60,478 nt of DNA. Source: Mycobacterium sp. KBS0706. GTDB taxonomy: Bacteria; Pseudomonadota; Alphaproteobacteria; DSM-16000; Inquilinaceae. The notes under the pieces are model-generated. The model saw nothing but the letters and a program-made list of their open reading frames with translations, was not told the DNA's origin and searched no databases. Both the position numbers and the translations under genes were made by a program. Shown piece by piece: positions 47,199 through 55,195 of this stretch. The stretch spans positions 1 to 60,478 of the forward strand of contig NZ_VCCH02000047.1 in NCBI RefSeq assembly GCF_005938675.2, written 5' to 3'. The first letter of the stretch is position 1, and each line of letters begins with the position of its first letter.

Positions 47199-48145
47199 GC
47201 TGCGGCCTTCCGTTGCGCCGCCCGCCTGGCGGGCCAGATGGTGACAGTCAGAGGGGCGCCGGGCAGATGCACCGGCGATTCGGTCTCGAAGCCGGCCCGC
47301 TGCAGCCAGCGGGCGAAGATGTCGTCGGGGAAACCGAGCCAGCGATGGGCGTGCTCGCTGCGCAGGTTCTCGACGTCGTGCGGCGCGAAATCGGCGACGA
47401 CCAGCCGGCCGCCGGGGCGCAGCACCCGCGCCGCCTCGGCGATCGCCGCGGCCGGGTCCTCGAGATGATGCAGCACGTGGTGGACCAGCGCGACGTCGAA
47501 GGATTCTCCGGGCAGGGGCAGCTGGTACAGGTCGCCCTGCCGCACCTGGCAGCGGCGCTGCAGCCCGGCGCGCTCGATATTGGCCCGGGCCACCGACAGC
47601 ATCTCGCGCGACAGGTCGATGCCGACCGCGCGCCGCACCCGCTCGCCGAGCAGGATCAGCATGCGGCCGCTGCCGGTGCCGAGGTCGAGCAGGTCGCCGA
47701 TCTCGCCGGGCGGCAGCAGGTCGAGGATCGCCTGTTCGACCGCGCTGTCGGCGATGTGCAGGGTGCGGATGTCGTCCCAATGCGAGGCGTTGTCGCGGAA
47801 ATAGCCGGCGGCGGCCTCGGCGCGCTGGCGCTTCACCGCTTCCAGCCGCTCCAGGTCCAGCCCGACGGTGGCGTCGGCGTCGGGGATCAGGTCGACCAGG
47901 CTGCGCGCCAGCTCGGCCACGGCGCCGCTCTCGGCCAGCCGGAAGAAGGCGAAAGTGCCCTCACGGAAGCGGTCCAAGAGGCCGGCCTCGGCCAGCAGCT
48001 TGAGGTGGCGCGACACGCGCGGCTGGCTCTGGCCCAGGATCTGCGTCAGGTCGGTGACCGACAGGTCGCCATGGGCGCACAGCATCAGGATCCGAAGCCG
48101 TGTCGGCTCGGCCGCCGCTTTCAGCCCCTGCAGCAGACGCTCCAC
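47195..48145 (-). CDS. ArsR-type regulator fused to a SAM-dependent methyltransferase domain (SahR-like)
   Basis: A 316-residue fusion. The N-terminal ArsR winged helix (EPTRLRILMLCAHGDLSVTDL, then QSQPRVSRHLKLLAEAGLL) is followed from about residue 140 by a methyltransferase domain with LLDLGTGSGRMLILLGERV and VHHVLHHLEDP. Fusions of this kind upstream of metF are common in Alphaproteobacteria and are thought to sense S-adenosylhomocysteine. The start is taken as GTG 48145 with AGGAG/GAGG upstream; a TTG at 48205 is also in frame. It leads the metF operon. Confidence 0.88.
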   Translation of the reverse strand: MERLLQGLKAAAEPTRLRILMLCAHGDLSVTDLTQILGQSQPRVSRHLKLLAEAGLLDRFREGTFAFFRLAESGAVAELARSLVDLIPDADATVGLDLERLEAVKRQRAEAAAGYFRDNASHWDDIRTLHIADSAVEQAILDLLPPGEIGDLLDLGTGSGRMLILLGERVRRAVGIDLSREMLSVARANIERAGLQRRCQVRQGDLYQLPLPGESFDVALVHHVLHHLEDPAAAIAEAARVLRPGGRLVVADFAPHDVENLRSEHAHRWLGFPDDIFARWLQRAGFETESPVHLPGAPLTVTIWPARRAAQRKAAA

Positions 48146-48206
48146 GACCCTCAGGACTCCTGCTCGACACCGTTCATGAGAGCTACGATACCAAACTCTC
48201 AGCAAG

Positions 48207-48226
48207 ACATAAACATGTCTTTATGT
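48207..48226. promoter_or_regulatory. 20-bp palindrome upstream of the metF operon (SahR-type operator)
   Basis: ACATAAA and TTTATGT flank CATGTC, a perfect 7-bp inverted repeat. The overlapping AAGACAT/ATGTCTT arms form a second one. It lies about 60 bp upstream of the ArsR-methyltransferase start in an AT-rich spot. Its form resembles the operators I recall for SAH-responsive ArsR regulators. Confidence 0.6.
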
Positions 48227-48255
48227 GTTCGTGCGAGGCGGCGGACCCGGCCGCC

Positions 48256-48879
48256 CTACAGCGCGCCCATCTCCGTCAGGTCCCGCCGCGCCTGCTCCGG
48301 CGATTCGAAGCGGATCGCGCGCATGCCGACGGCGCGGGCGCCAAGGACGTTGTCCGGGTTGTCGTCGATGAAGATGCAGTCGCGCAGGACCAGGCCGAAG
48401 CGGCTCTCCAGCAGCCGGTAGATCCGCGCATCCGGCTTCAGCAGCTTCTCATGGGCCGAGACGATGACGCCGTCGAACCAGCCCAGGAACGGCCATTTCG
48501 TCAGGGCCAGGGCGAACTTCTCGGCCGAGAAGTTGGTGATGGCATAGACCTTGTCGCCACGCTCCTTCAGCCCCTTCAGGATCTCGACCGTGCCCTCGAT
48601 GACATGCGGCACCATCTCCTCCCAGCGCTCGTCGAAGGCGCGGATCAGGGGCTCGTGATGCGGGAACTCGGCGACCTTGGCGGCGATCGCCTCGGGGAAG
48701 GGCGTGCCGCCATCCATCGACAGGTTCCAGTCGTGGGTGCAGACTTCGGCCAGGAATGTTTCCATCGCCGCCTCGTCCGCGAACAGCTTGCGATAGAGAT
48801 GCCGCGGGTTCCACTCGAGCAGCACGGCACCGATGTCGAAGACGACGGTGGGACGCGAGTCCGGGCGTGACGAGGACAT
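48256..48879 (-). CDS. HAD-family hydrolase (YihX-like)
   Basis: A 207-residue haloacid-dehalogenase hydrolase. Motif I is FDIGAVLLEW, with Gly in place of the second Asp, as in YihX and the epoxide-hydrolase N-domain group. VYAITNFS is motif II and FIDDNPDNVLGA is motif IV. Members dephosphorylate sugar phosphates such as alpha-glucose-1-phosphate, or act as haloacid dehalogenases. It is divergent from maiA. Confidence 0.87.
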   Translation of the reverse strand: MSSSRPDSRPTVVFDIGAVLLEWNPRHLYRKLFADEAAMETFLAEVCTHDWNLSMDGGTPFPEAIAAKVAEFPHHEPLIRAFDERWEEMVPHVIEGTVEILKGLKERGDKVYAITNFSAEKFALALTKWPFLGWFDGVIVSAHEKLLKPDARIYRLLESRFGLVLRDCIFIDDNPDNVLGARAVGMRAIRFESPEQARRDLTEMGAL

Positions 48880-48945
48880 GGCAACAGGCTCCGCTTCGGG
48901 CTATGTGGAGTCGCTGGTAGCACGCGGGGAAAGCCGACCCAAGCC

Positions 48946-49587
48946 ATGAAGCTGCACACCTATTACCGCTCTTCCGCCGCCTATCGGGTCCGCATCGCCA
49001 TGGCGCTGAAGGGGCTCGACTATGATTCGGTGTTCCACCATCTGCGCCGGGGCGAGCAGGCGGCCGAGCCCTACCGCTCGCTGAACCCGCAGAAGCTGGT
49101 GCCGGCGCTGGAGGGCGAGGGGGCGGTCATCACCCAGTCGCTGGCGATCATCGAGTATCTGGAGGAGACGCATCCGGCGCCGCCGCTGCTGCCGCCGGAC
49201 CCGGCGGGTCGCGCCCGGGTGCGATCGATCGCGCTGTCGATCGCCTGCGAGATCCATCCGATCAACAACCTGCGCGTGCTGCGCTACCTGCGGACGCCGC
49301 TGGGTCATGACGAGGCGGCGATCGAGGCGTGGTACCGACATTGGGTGGCGGAGGGGCTCAGCGCGCTGGAGACCCAGCTGTCTCGGTCGCCCCAGACCGG
49401 TGCCTTCTGCCACGACTCGATGCCGACCATCGCCGATTGCTGCCTGATCCCGCAGCTCTACAACGCCCGCCGCTTCGACTGCGACCTCAACCCCTATCCG
49501 ACGCTGCTCGGGATCGAGGAGCGGGCGGTGGCGCTGCCGGCCTTCGCCGAGGCGGCGCCGGAACGCCAGGGCGACGCGGAGGCGTGA
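48946..49587 (+). CDS. maiA: Maleylacetoacetate isomerase (zeta-class GST)
   Basis: A 213-residue glutathione-dependent isomerase of tyrosine/homogentisate (or gentisate) breakdown. SSAAYRVRIAMALKG is the zeta-class motif with the catalytic Ser-Ser pair. EIHPINNLRVLRYL and TIADCCLIPQLYNARRF are further zeta-specific blocks. hmgA and fahA, its usual neighbours, are not in the window. An MFS carrier and amidohydrolase follow on the same strand, 49 bp downstream. Confidence 0.92.
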   Translation: MKLHTYYRSSAAYRVRIAMALKGLDYDSVFHHLRRGEQAAEPYRSLNPQKLVPALEGEGAVITQSLAIIEYLEETHPAPPLLPPDPAGRARVRSIALSIACEIHPINNLRVLRYLRTPLGHDEAAIEAWYRHWVAEGLSALETQLSRSPQTGAFCHDSMPTIADCCLIPQLYNARRFDCDLNPYPTLLGIEERAVALPAFAEAAPERQGDAEA

Positions 49588-49636
49588 GGTCGGCACCGGT
49601 GCGCCGGGGGGCGTGCCGAACGAGGACGAGGGGCCC

Positions 49637-50902
49637 ATGACCACCGAGACGACCGACACCAGCCCGACCGCCTGGTTCCAGGAAATGTCGCCGCCTGAGC
49701 GGCGGACCTTCTGGGCCTGCTTCGCCGGCTGGGGCCTGGATGCGATGGACGTCCAGATCTACAGCTTCGTGATCCCGACCATCATCGCGCTGTGGAGCCT
49801 GACCAACGCCCAGGCCGGCCAGATCGCAACGGTGACGCTCCTGTGCTCCGCCGTCGGCGGCTGGGCCGCCGGCCTGCTGGCGGACCGCATCGGCCGGGTG
49901 CGGACGCTGCAGCTGACCATCCTGTGGTTCTCGGTCTTCACCTTCCTCAGCGGCTTCGCCCAGAGCTTCGAGCAGCTGCTGATCGCCCGCGCCCTGATGG
50001 GCTTCGGCTTCGGCGGCGAATGGGCGGCCGGCGCCGTGCTGATGGGCGAGGTGATCCGGGCCGAGCATCGCGGCAAGGCGGTGGGCACGGTGCAGTCGGG
50101 CTGGGCCATCGGCTGGGCCGTCGCGCTGATCGTCAAGACAATTCTGTTCCTGGCCTTCGACCCGTCCGTCGCCTGGCGCTACCTGTTCTTCATCGGCATC
50201 CTGCCCGCGATCCTGGTGTTCTTCCTGCGCCGCTTCGTCGACGAGCCGCCGGTGTTCGCCGAGACGCAGCGCCGGATCGCCGAGACCGGCGACCGGCCCG
50301 GGCTCCTGGAGATCTTCTCTGGCCCGGTCTTGAAGATCACCATCCTGACCTCGCTGCTGACCACCGGCGCGCAGGGCGGCTACTACGCCATCACCACCTG
50401 GCTGCCGACCTATCTCAAGGGCCAGGGGCTGTCCGACATCGGCAGCAGCGGCTACCTCGCCGTGGTCATCGCCGGGTCGTTCACGGGCTATCTCGTGGGA
50501 GCGTATCTCGCCGACCGGATCGGGCGGAAGATGCTGTTCTTCGTGTTCTCGGCCTGCGCCATCGTCATGGTCTTCGCCTATACCAGCCTCAATCTGAGTA
50601 ACGAGGTGGTGCTGCTGCTGGGCTTCCCGCTCGGCTTCTTCGGTTCCGGCTATTTCAGCGGCGTCGGCGCCTTCCTGACCGAGCTGTTCCCGACCCGGGT
50701 GCGCGGCTCCGGCCAGGGCTTTGCCTACAATTTCGGCCGCGGCGTCGGCGCCCTGTTCCCGATGCTGGTCGGCACGCTCAGCGCCAGCATGCCACTGGGC
50801 CGGGCGATCGCGGTCTTCGCCATCGGCGCCTATGCCCTGCTGTTCATCGCGGCGCTGGCCCTGCCCGAGACCAAGGGGAAGACCCTGCATGCCGATGGCT
50901 GA
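49637..50902 (+). CDS. MFS transporter, aromatic-acid/metabolite:H+ symporter-like
   Basis: A 421-residue twelve-helix carrier. ADRIGRVRTLQ is the loop 2-3 signature and the second-half copy is ADRIGRKML. WGLDAMDVQIYSFVIPTI in helix 1 is typical of the AAHS/sialic-acid/metabolite group of proton symporters. The ATG at 49637 directly follows GACGAGGGGCCC. Its last codons overlap the amidohydrolase start. Together with maiA, this suggests import of an aromatic or dicarboxylic compound. Confidence 0.88.
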   Translation: MTTETTDTSPTAWFQEMSPPERRTFWACFAGWGLDAMDVQIYSFVIPTIIALWSLTNAQAGQIATVTLLCSAVGGWAAGLLADRIGRVRTLQLTILWFSVFTFLSGFAQSFEQLLIARALMGFGFGGEWAAGAVLMGEVIRAEHRGKAVGTVQSGWAIGWAVALIVKTILFLAFDPSVAWRYLFFIGILPAILVFFLRRFVDEPPVFAETQRRIAETGDRPGLLEIFSGPVLKITILTSLLTTGAQGGYYAITTWLPTYLKGQGLSDIGSSGYLAVVIAGSFTGYLVGAYLADRIGRKMLFFVFSACAIVMVFAYTSLNLSNEVVLLLGFPLGFFGSGYFSGVGAFLTELFPTRVRGSGQGFAYNFGRGVGALFPMLVGTLSASMPLGRAIAVFAIGAYALLFIAALALPETKGKTLHADG

Positions 50903-51779
50903 GCCGCTGCCCACCGCGCCGCTGTGCCAGGCGCCGGACCCGGCGCCGCGGCCGCCGCGCCGAGTCACCCTGCCGGCCGGGGCCTGCGACACCCACGCCC
51001 ATGTCATCGGCGGGCCGCCCGGCTATCCGCTGGTCGACAGCCGCAGCTACACCCCGCCCGAGGCGCCGCCGACGGCCTATCTCGGCATGCTCGACGCCGT
51101 CGGCATGGCCCGCGGCGTGCTGGTCCCGGTCAGCGTGCACGGCACCGACAACCGGCTGATGGTCGAGACGCTGGCGGCCAATCGCGACCGGCTGCGCGGC
51201 ATCGCCGTGATCGGCGCGGATGCGCCCGACGCCGAGCTGGCGCGGCTGAAGGAGGCCGGCGTCGTTGGCCTGCGCCTCAACGTGCTGTTCGGCGGCGGTG
51301 TCGGCTTCGACCAGTTGGAGCGCCTCGGCGACCGCTGCCGCGAGCTCGGCTGGCACTTGCAGTTCCTGCTCGACACCCGGACCCTGCCGGAGCTGGCGCC
51401 GCGGCTGGAGCGGCTGCCGGTGCCCTTCGTCATCGACCATATGGGACATATGCCGGCTTCGGCCGGGATCGACCATCCCGGCTTCCAGGCGCTGCTGAGC
51501 CTGCTGCGGCGGGGCAGGGGCTGGGTCAAGCTGTCCGGCGCCTTCCGCGTCTCGACCGCCGGCCCGCCCTATGCCGACACCACGCCCTTCGCCCGCGCTT
51601 TGGTCGCGGCCGCGCCGGACCGGGTGGTCTGGGGCAGCGACTGGCCGCATGTCGCCCATCCCGGCACCATGCCGAATGTCGGCGACCTGCTCGACCTGCT
51701 GGCCGACTGGGTGCCCGACCCGGCCCAGCGCGACGCCGTCCTCGCCGCCAACCCGGCCCGCCTGTACGGGTTCGACTGA
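50889..51779 (+). CDS. Amidohydrolase 2 family protein, 2-pyrone-4,6-dicarboxylate lactonase-like
   Basis: A 296-residue TIM-barrel hydrolase. CDTHAHVIGG has the His36-x-His38 motif at the end of strand 1, and VIDHMGHMP and WGSDWPH supply the later His and Asp. The layout matches LigI-type lactonases of lignin-aromatic breakdown. The ATG at 50889 has GGGGAAG seven bases upstream; ATG 50895 is also possible. It overlaps the end of the MFS gene by 14 bp, so transport and hydrolysis are translationally coupled. Confidence 0.85.
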   Translation: MPMAEPLPTAPLCQAPDPAPRPPRRVTLPAGACDTHAHVIGGPPGYPLVDSRSYTPPEAPPTAYLGMLDAVGMARGVLVPVSVHGTDNRLMVETLAANRDRLRGIAVIGADAPDAELARLKEAGVVGLRLNVLFGGGVGFDQLERLGDRCRELGWHLQFLLDTRTLPELAPRLERLPVPFVIDHMGHMPASAGIDHPGFQALLSLLRRGRGWVKLSGAFRVSTAGPPYADTTPFARALVAAAPDRVVWGSDWPHVAHPGTMPNVGDLLDLLADWVPDPAQRDAVLAANPARLYGFD

Positions 51780-51844
51780 ACCAGAGGGCACGCGACCGGC
51801 CGGGAACCGGTTGATACGGGCGTGATGGGGCAGCCCGGCAAGCC

Positions 51845-52624
51845 ATGAAAGTCGCGACCTTCAACGTCAACGGCATCAACGGCCGTCTGCCGGTGCTGCT
51901 GCGCTGGCTGGCCGAGGCGGTGCCCGACATTGTCTGCCTGCAGGAGCTGAAGGCGCCGCAGGAGCGGTTCCCGATCGCCGCGATCCGCGCCGCCGGCTAT
52001 GGCGCGATCTGGCATGGCCAGAAGGGCTGGAACGGCGTCGCCATCCTGGCGCGCGGCGCCGATCCGATCGAGACGCAGCGCGGCCTGCCGGGCGATCCCG
52101 ACGACAGCCACAGCCGCTACATCGAGGCCGCCGTCGCCGGGATGCTGGTCGGCTGCCTGTACCTGCCGAACGGCAACCCGGCGCCCGGCCCGAAATTCGA
52201 CTTCAAGCTGCGCTGGTTCGAGCGGCTGGGCGCCCGTGCCGCCGAACTGCTCGTCACCGGCGCTCCGGTCGTCCTGGCCGGCGACTTCAACGTCATGCCG
52301 ACCGATCTCGACGTCTACAAGCCGGAGCGGTGGGTCGACGACGCGCTGTTCCGGCCCGAGGTGCGAGAGGCGTTCCACAGGCTGATGGCGCAGGGCTGGA
52401 CCGACGCCTTGCGGAAGCGCCATCCCGGCGAGCGCATCTACACCTTCTGGGACTATTTCCGGAACGCCTATGCCCGCGACGCCGGCCTGAGGATCGATCA
52501 TTTCCTCCTGAGCCCTGCGCTGGCCAAGCGGCTGAAGGCGGCTGGCGTCGACCGCCATGTCCGCGGCTGGGAGAAGGCCAGCGACCACGCGCCGACCTGG
52601 ATCGATCTCAAGAAGACCCGGTAA
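51845..52624 (+). CDS. xthA: Exodeoxyribonuclease III / AP endonuclease
   Basis: A 259-residue base-excision-repair nuclease. TFNVNGINGRLP and CLQELKAPQERFP carry the metal-binding Asn and Glu. YLPNGNP and VVLAGDFNVMPTDLDVY supply the catalytic Asp-Asn, and the C-terminal SDHAPTW has the catalytic His. The length is typical. The SRAP-family gene begins 28 bp downstream on the same strand, pairing two abasic-site proteins. Confidence 0.95.
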   Translation: MKVATFNVNGINGRLPVLLRWLAEAVPDIVCLQELKAPQERFPIAAIRAAGYGAIWHGQKGWNGVAILARGADPIETQRGLPGDPDDSHSRYIEAAVAGMLVGCLYLPNGNPAPGPKFDFKLRWFERLGARAAELLVTGAPVVLAGDFNVMPTDLDVYKPERWVDDALFRPEVREAFHRLMAQGWTDALRKRHPGERIYTFWDYFRNAYARDAGLRIDHFLLSPALAKRLKAAGVDRHVRGWEKASDHAPTWIDLKKTR

Positions 52625-52652
52625 GCTGCAATGCCAAGGGAGGGCGTCGCCG

Positions 52653-53237
52653 ATGTGCAACGAGTACAGCTCGAAGGTGGGCGCCGCGGCCATCAACGAG
52701 GACTTCACGGCCGCGGGGATCGAACTTCGCGCCTCCGAGGGCGCGCCGAACCTCGAGGCTCGGGACAGCATCAAGATCACCGACACCGCCCCGATCATCC
52801 GCATGGTCGAGGGCGGTGCGGGCGACCTGGTGCAGCGGCGCTGGAGCTGGCCGGGGCCTGGCGGGCGGCCGGTCTACAACTTCCGGTCCGACGGCCGCGA
52901 ATTCGCCACCGGCCGCTGCCTGATCATCGCCGACGGCTTCTACGAGTTCACCGACCCGGCGGACAAGGCGAAGAAGCGGAAGGACAAGTGGCGGTTCACC
53001 AGGGGAAGGCAGCCGTGGTTCTGCATCGCCGGGATCTGGCGGACCGCGCCCGATGTCGGCGAGGCCTTCACCATGCTGACCACGGCCCCCGGGCCGGACA
53101 TCGCGCCCTATCACGACCGCCAGGTCGTCCTCCTGGACCGTGCCGACTGGGCCGCCTGGCTGGACCCCGCGGTGTCGGCGAAGACCCTGCTGCAGCCGCT
53201 GCCGGCGGGGAGCCTGACGGTCGAGCAGGTCGGCTAA
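52653..53237 (+). CDS. SOS-response-associated (SRAP/YedK-like) protein
   Basis: A 194-residue SRAP-domain protein. Mature SRAP proteins use Cys2, exposed after Met removal, to form a thiazolidine link to abasic sites in single-stranded DNA; here the protein starts Met-Cys-Asn. VYNFRSDG, the GFYEF Glu and the YHDR His correspond to the conserved active-site set. The usual HDRMP is HDRQV. The ATG at 52653 follows AAGGGAGGG. It is directly downstream of xthA and convergent, with overlapping stops, with a quinone reductase. Confidence 0.88.
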   Translation: MCNEYSSKVGAAAINEDFTAAGIELRASEGAPNLEARDSIKITDTAPIIRMVEGGAGDLVQRRWSWPGPGGRPVYNFRSDGREFATGRCLIIADGFYEFTDPADKAKKRKDKWRFTRGRQPWFCIAGIWRTAPDVGEAFTMLTTAPGPDIAPYHDRQVVLLDRADWAAWLDPAVSAKTLLQPLPAGSLTVEQVG

Positions 53238-54220
53238 GTTTCCAGCAGCACCGAGCCGCTGGTGCGGCCGGCCTCCAGCGCCCGGTGGGCCTCCGTCGCC
53301 TCGGCGAGCGGGTGGACGGCACCGATCAGCGGTCGCAGCCCGGCCTCGACCTCGGCCAGCACCTCGGCTGCGGCCCGGGGATAGGCCACGGAATCGGGCA
53401 GGTAGTGGCGCAGCACGCTGGGCCGGGCCAGGGCGATCGACCGCGCCGGCCCCAGCTCGCCGATATCGATCTTCGGCAGGCTGCCGCCGACCTGGCCGAG
53501 GCTGGCGATCAGGCCATAGGGCGCCATGGCGTCGAAGGTCCTGAGCAGCGTGTCGCCGCCGATTCCGTCGATCGCCATGTCGGCGCCGTGCCCACCGGTC
53601 GCCTCGCGCACGGCGGCGACGAAATCGGTCTCGCGGTACAGGATCGCGTGGTCGACGCCATGCGCCTTCGCCACCTCGGCCTTGCGGGCGTCGCCGACGG
53701 TGCCGATCACGGTGGCGCCGCGCCGCTTGGCCCATTGCGTCGCGATCACGCCCACGCCGCCGGCCGCTGCCTGGATCAGCACCGTGTCGCCGGGGCGCAG
53801 CGGCCGCACCCGCTCGAACAGCATATGCGCGGTCAGGCCGCGCACCAGCACCGCCGCGGCGACGTCGAAGCCGATGCCGTCGGGCAGGCGGATGGCGCGG
53901 TCGGCCGCCAGCAGGCGGCGCTCGGCATAGCTGCCGGCGGGCAGCCCGGCATAGGCGATGCGGTCGCCCTCGCGGAGACTGGTTACGCCCGGCCCGACCC
54001 GCTCGACCGTGCCTGCCCCTTCGACACCCAGCCCGGCGGGCAGGGCCGGCTGACCGTACAGCCCGGTGCGGTGGTAGATGTCGACGAAATTGACCCCGGA
54101 GAAGTGCTGCCGGACCAGGATCTCGCCCGGGCCGGGCTCGGCCAGGGTCACGGTGTCGAGCGACAGCGCCTCCGGCCCGCCGGTGGCGTGCAGGCGGATG
54201 GCGCGGGTGGTGATGGACAT
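53234..54220 (-). CDS. NADPH:quinone reductase / zinc-independent alcohol-dehydrogenase-like
   Basis: A 328-residue medium-chain dehydrogenase/reductase of the quinone-oxidoreductase (QorA) type. GVNFVDIYHRTGLY is the QOR signature, AAAGGVGVIATQWAK the NADPH-binding turn, and ARPSVLRHYL a conserved late block. The structural and catalytic zinc Cys clusters are absent, as expected for QOR. AAGGAGG precedes the ATG. It is divergent from a LysR regulator, the likely controller. Confidence 0.92.
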   Translation of the reverse strand: MSITTRAIRLHATGGPEALSLDTVTLAEPGPGEILVRQHFSGVNFVDIYHRTGLYGQPALPAGLGVEGAGTVERVGPGVTSLREGDRIAYAGLPAGSYAERRLLAADRAIRLPDGIGFDVAAAVLVRGLTAHMLFERVRPLRPGDTVLIQAAAGGVGVIATQWAKRRGATVIGTVGDARKAEVAKAHGVDHAILYRETDFVAAVREATGGHGADMAIDGIGGDTLLRTFDAMAPYGLIASLGQVGGSLPKIDIGELGPARSIALARPSVLRHYLPDSVAYPRAAAEVLAEVEAGLRPLIGAVHPLAEATEAHRALEAGRTSGSVLLET

Positions 54221-54286
54221 GCGGCCTCCTTGGTACGGTCAGCCGAAGATGGGTCCATGGCGATCCGTTCGGAAGTCCGGGAATTC

Positions 54287-54313
54287 GCACGGGATCCGTG
54301 CAAGACTGCACGG
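54287..54313. promoter_or_regulatory. Nested GCACGG inverted repeats at the LysR start
   Basis: Three copies of GCACGG alternate in orientation: 54287-54292 forward, 54296-54301 reverse, 54308-54313 forward. They form the palindromes GCACGG-GAT-CCGTGC and CCGTGCA-AGAC-TGCACGG. The second ends at the base before the LysR ATG, and the pair lies in the divergent spacer with the quinone reductase. A regulator site is likely. Confidence 0.5.
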
Positions 54314-55189
54314 ATGGAATGGGGTGACGTCCGCTACTTCCTCGCTTTGGCGCGGGCCGGATCGCTGTCCGCCGCGTCGCGCCGGCTGGGCGTCGAGCAC
54401 ACCACCGTGTCCCGCCGGGTCGATGCGCTGGAGTCGGCGCTGGGCACGCGGCTGTTCGACCGGCTGCCGCGCGGCTGGCGCCTGACGGCGGAGGGCGAAC
54501 GGCTGGTCGAGGACGCGGCGAGGCTGGAGGAGGAGGCGCTGGCCTTCGCCCGTCGCGCCGCCGGCGATGCCGGCGTCGCCGGCCCGGTCACGCTCTCGGC
54601 CCCGCCCTTCCTGGCCAACCAGTTCCTGGCACCGCGGCTAGGACCGTTCCTGGCCGCCCATCCCGGCATCGTGCTGACCCTGGTCGGCGAGAAACGGGCG
54701 GCGCTGCTGGGCCAGCGTGAGGCCGACCTGGTGCTGCGCCTGTCGCGGCCGACGGAGCATGGCGCCGTGGCCCGCCGCGTCGGCACCATGGCCTTCGGCC
54801 TCTATACTGCGCCGTCCTATCTGGCAGGCCGGCGGCCGGAGGATTGGGTGTTCCTCGGCGACGACGAGTCCTCGGGCGAGCTGCCGCAGCATCGCTGGAT
54901 GCTGGCCTTTGCCGGGCCGCGGCCGCTGGTGTTGCGCAGCAACGATATGACGACCCTGTTCCAGGCCGCCCGCGCCGGCACCGGCATCGCCGCCTTGCCC
55001 TGTTTCGTCGGCGAGGGTGATGCCGGCCTCACCTGTGTCGAGGCCGATCGCGACGGCATCGGCAGCCGCGAGATCTGGCTCGGCATCCATGAGGATCTCC
55101 GCCGTTCGCCTCGGCTGCGGCTGGCGATGGACGCGATCGCCGACATCTTCGCCCGCGAGCGCCGGCTCCTCGAGGGAGCCGGCGGATAG
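54314..55189 (+). CDS. LysR-family transcriptional regulator
   Basis: A 291-residue regulator. The N-terminal FLALARAGSLSAASRRLGVEH is the winged helix-turn-helix, with a TVSRRVDALE recognition helix, followed by the effector-binding domain. It begins MEWGDVRYF, the usual start of the group that controls divergent oxidoreductases. The ATG at 54314 is contiguous with a palindrome, so its own promoter is likely self-repressed. It is divergent from the QOR gene and convergent with metY. Confidence 0.92.
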   Translation: MEWGDVRYFLALARAGSLSAASRRLGVEHTTVSRRVDALESALGTRLFDRLPRGWRLTAEGERLVEDAARLEEEALAFARRAAGDAGVAGPVTLSAPPFLANQFLAPRLGPFLAAHPGIVLTLVGEKRAALLGQREADLVLRLSRPTEHGAVARRVGTMAFGLYTAPSYLAGRRPEDWVFLGDDESSGELPQHRWMLAFAGPRPLVLRSNDMTTLFQAARAGTGIAALPCFVGEGDAGLTCVEADRDGIGSREIWLGIHEDLRRSPRLRLAMDAIADIFARERRLLEGAGG

Positions 55190-55195
55190 GCGCGA

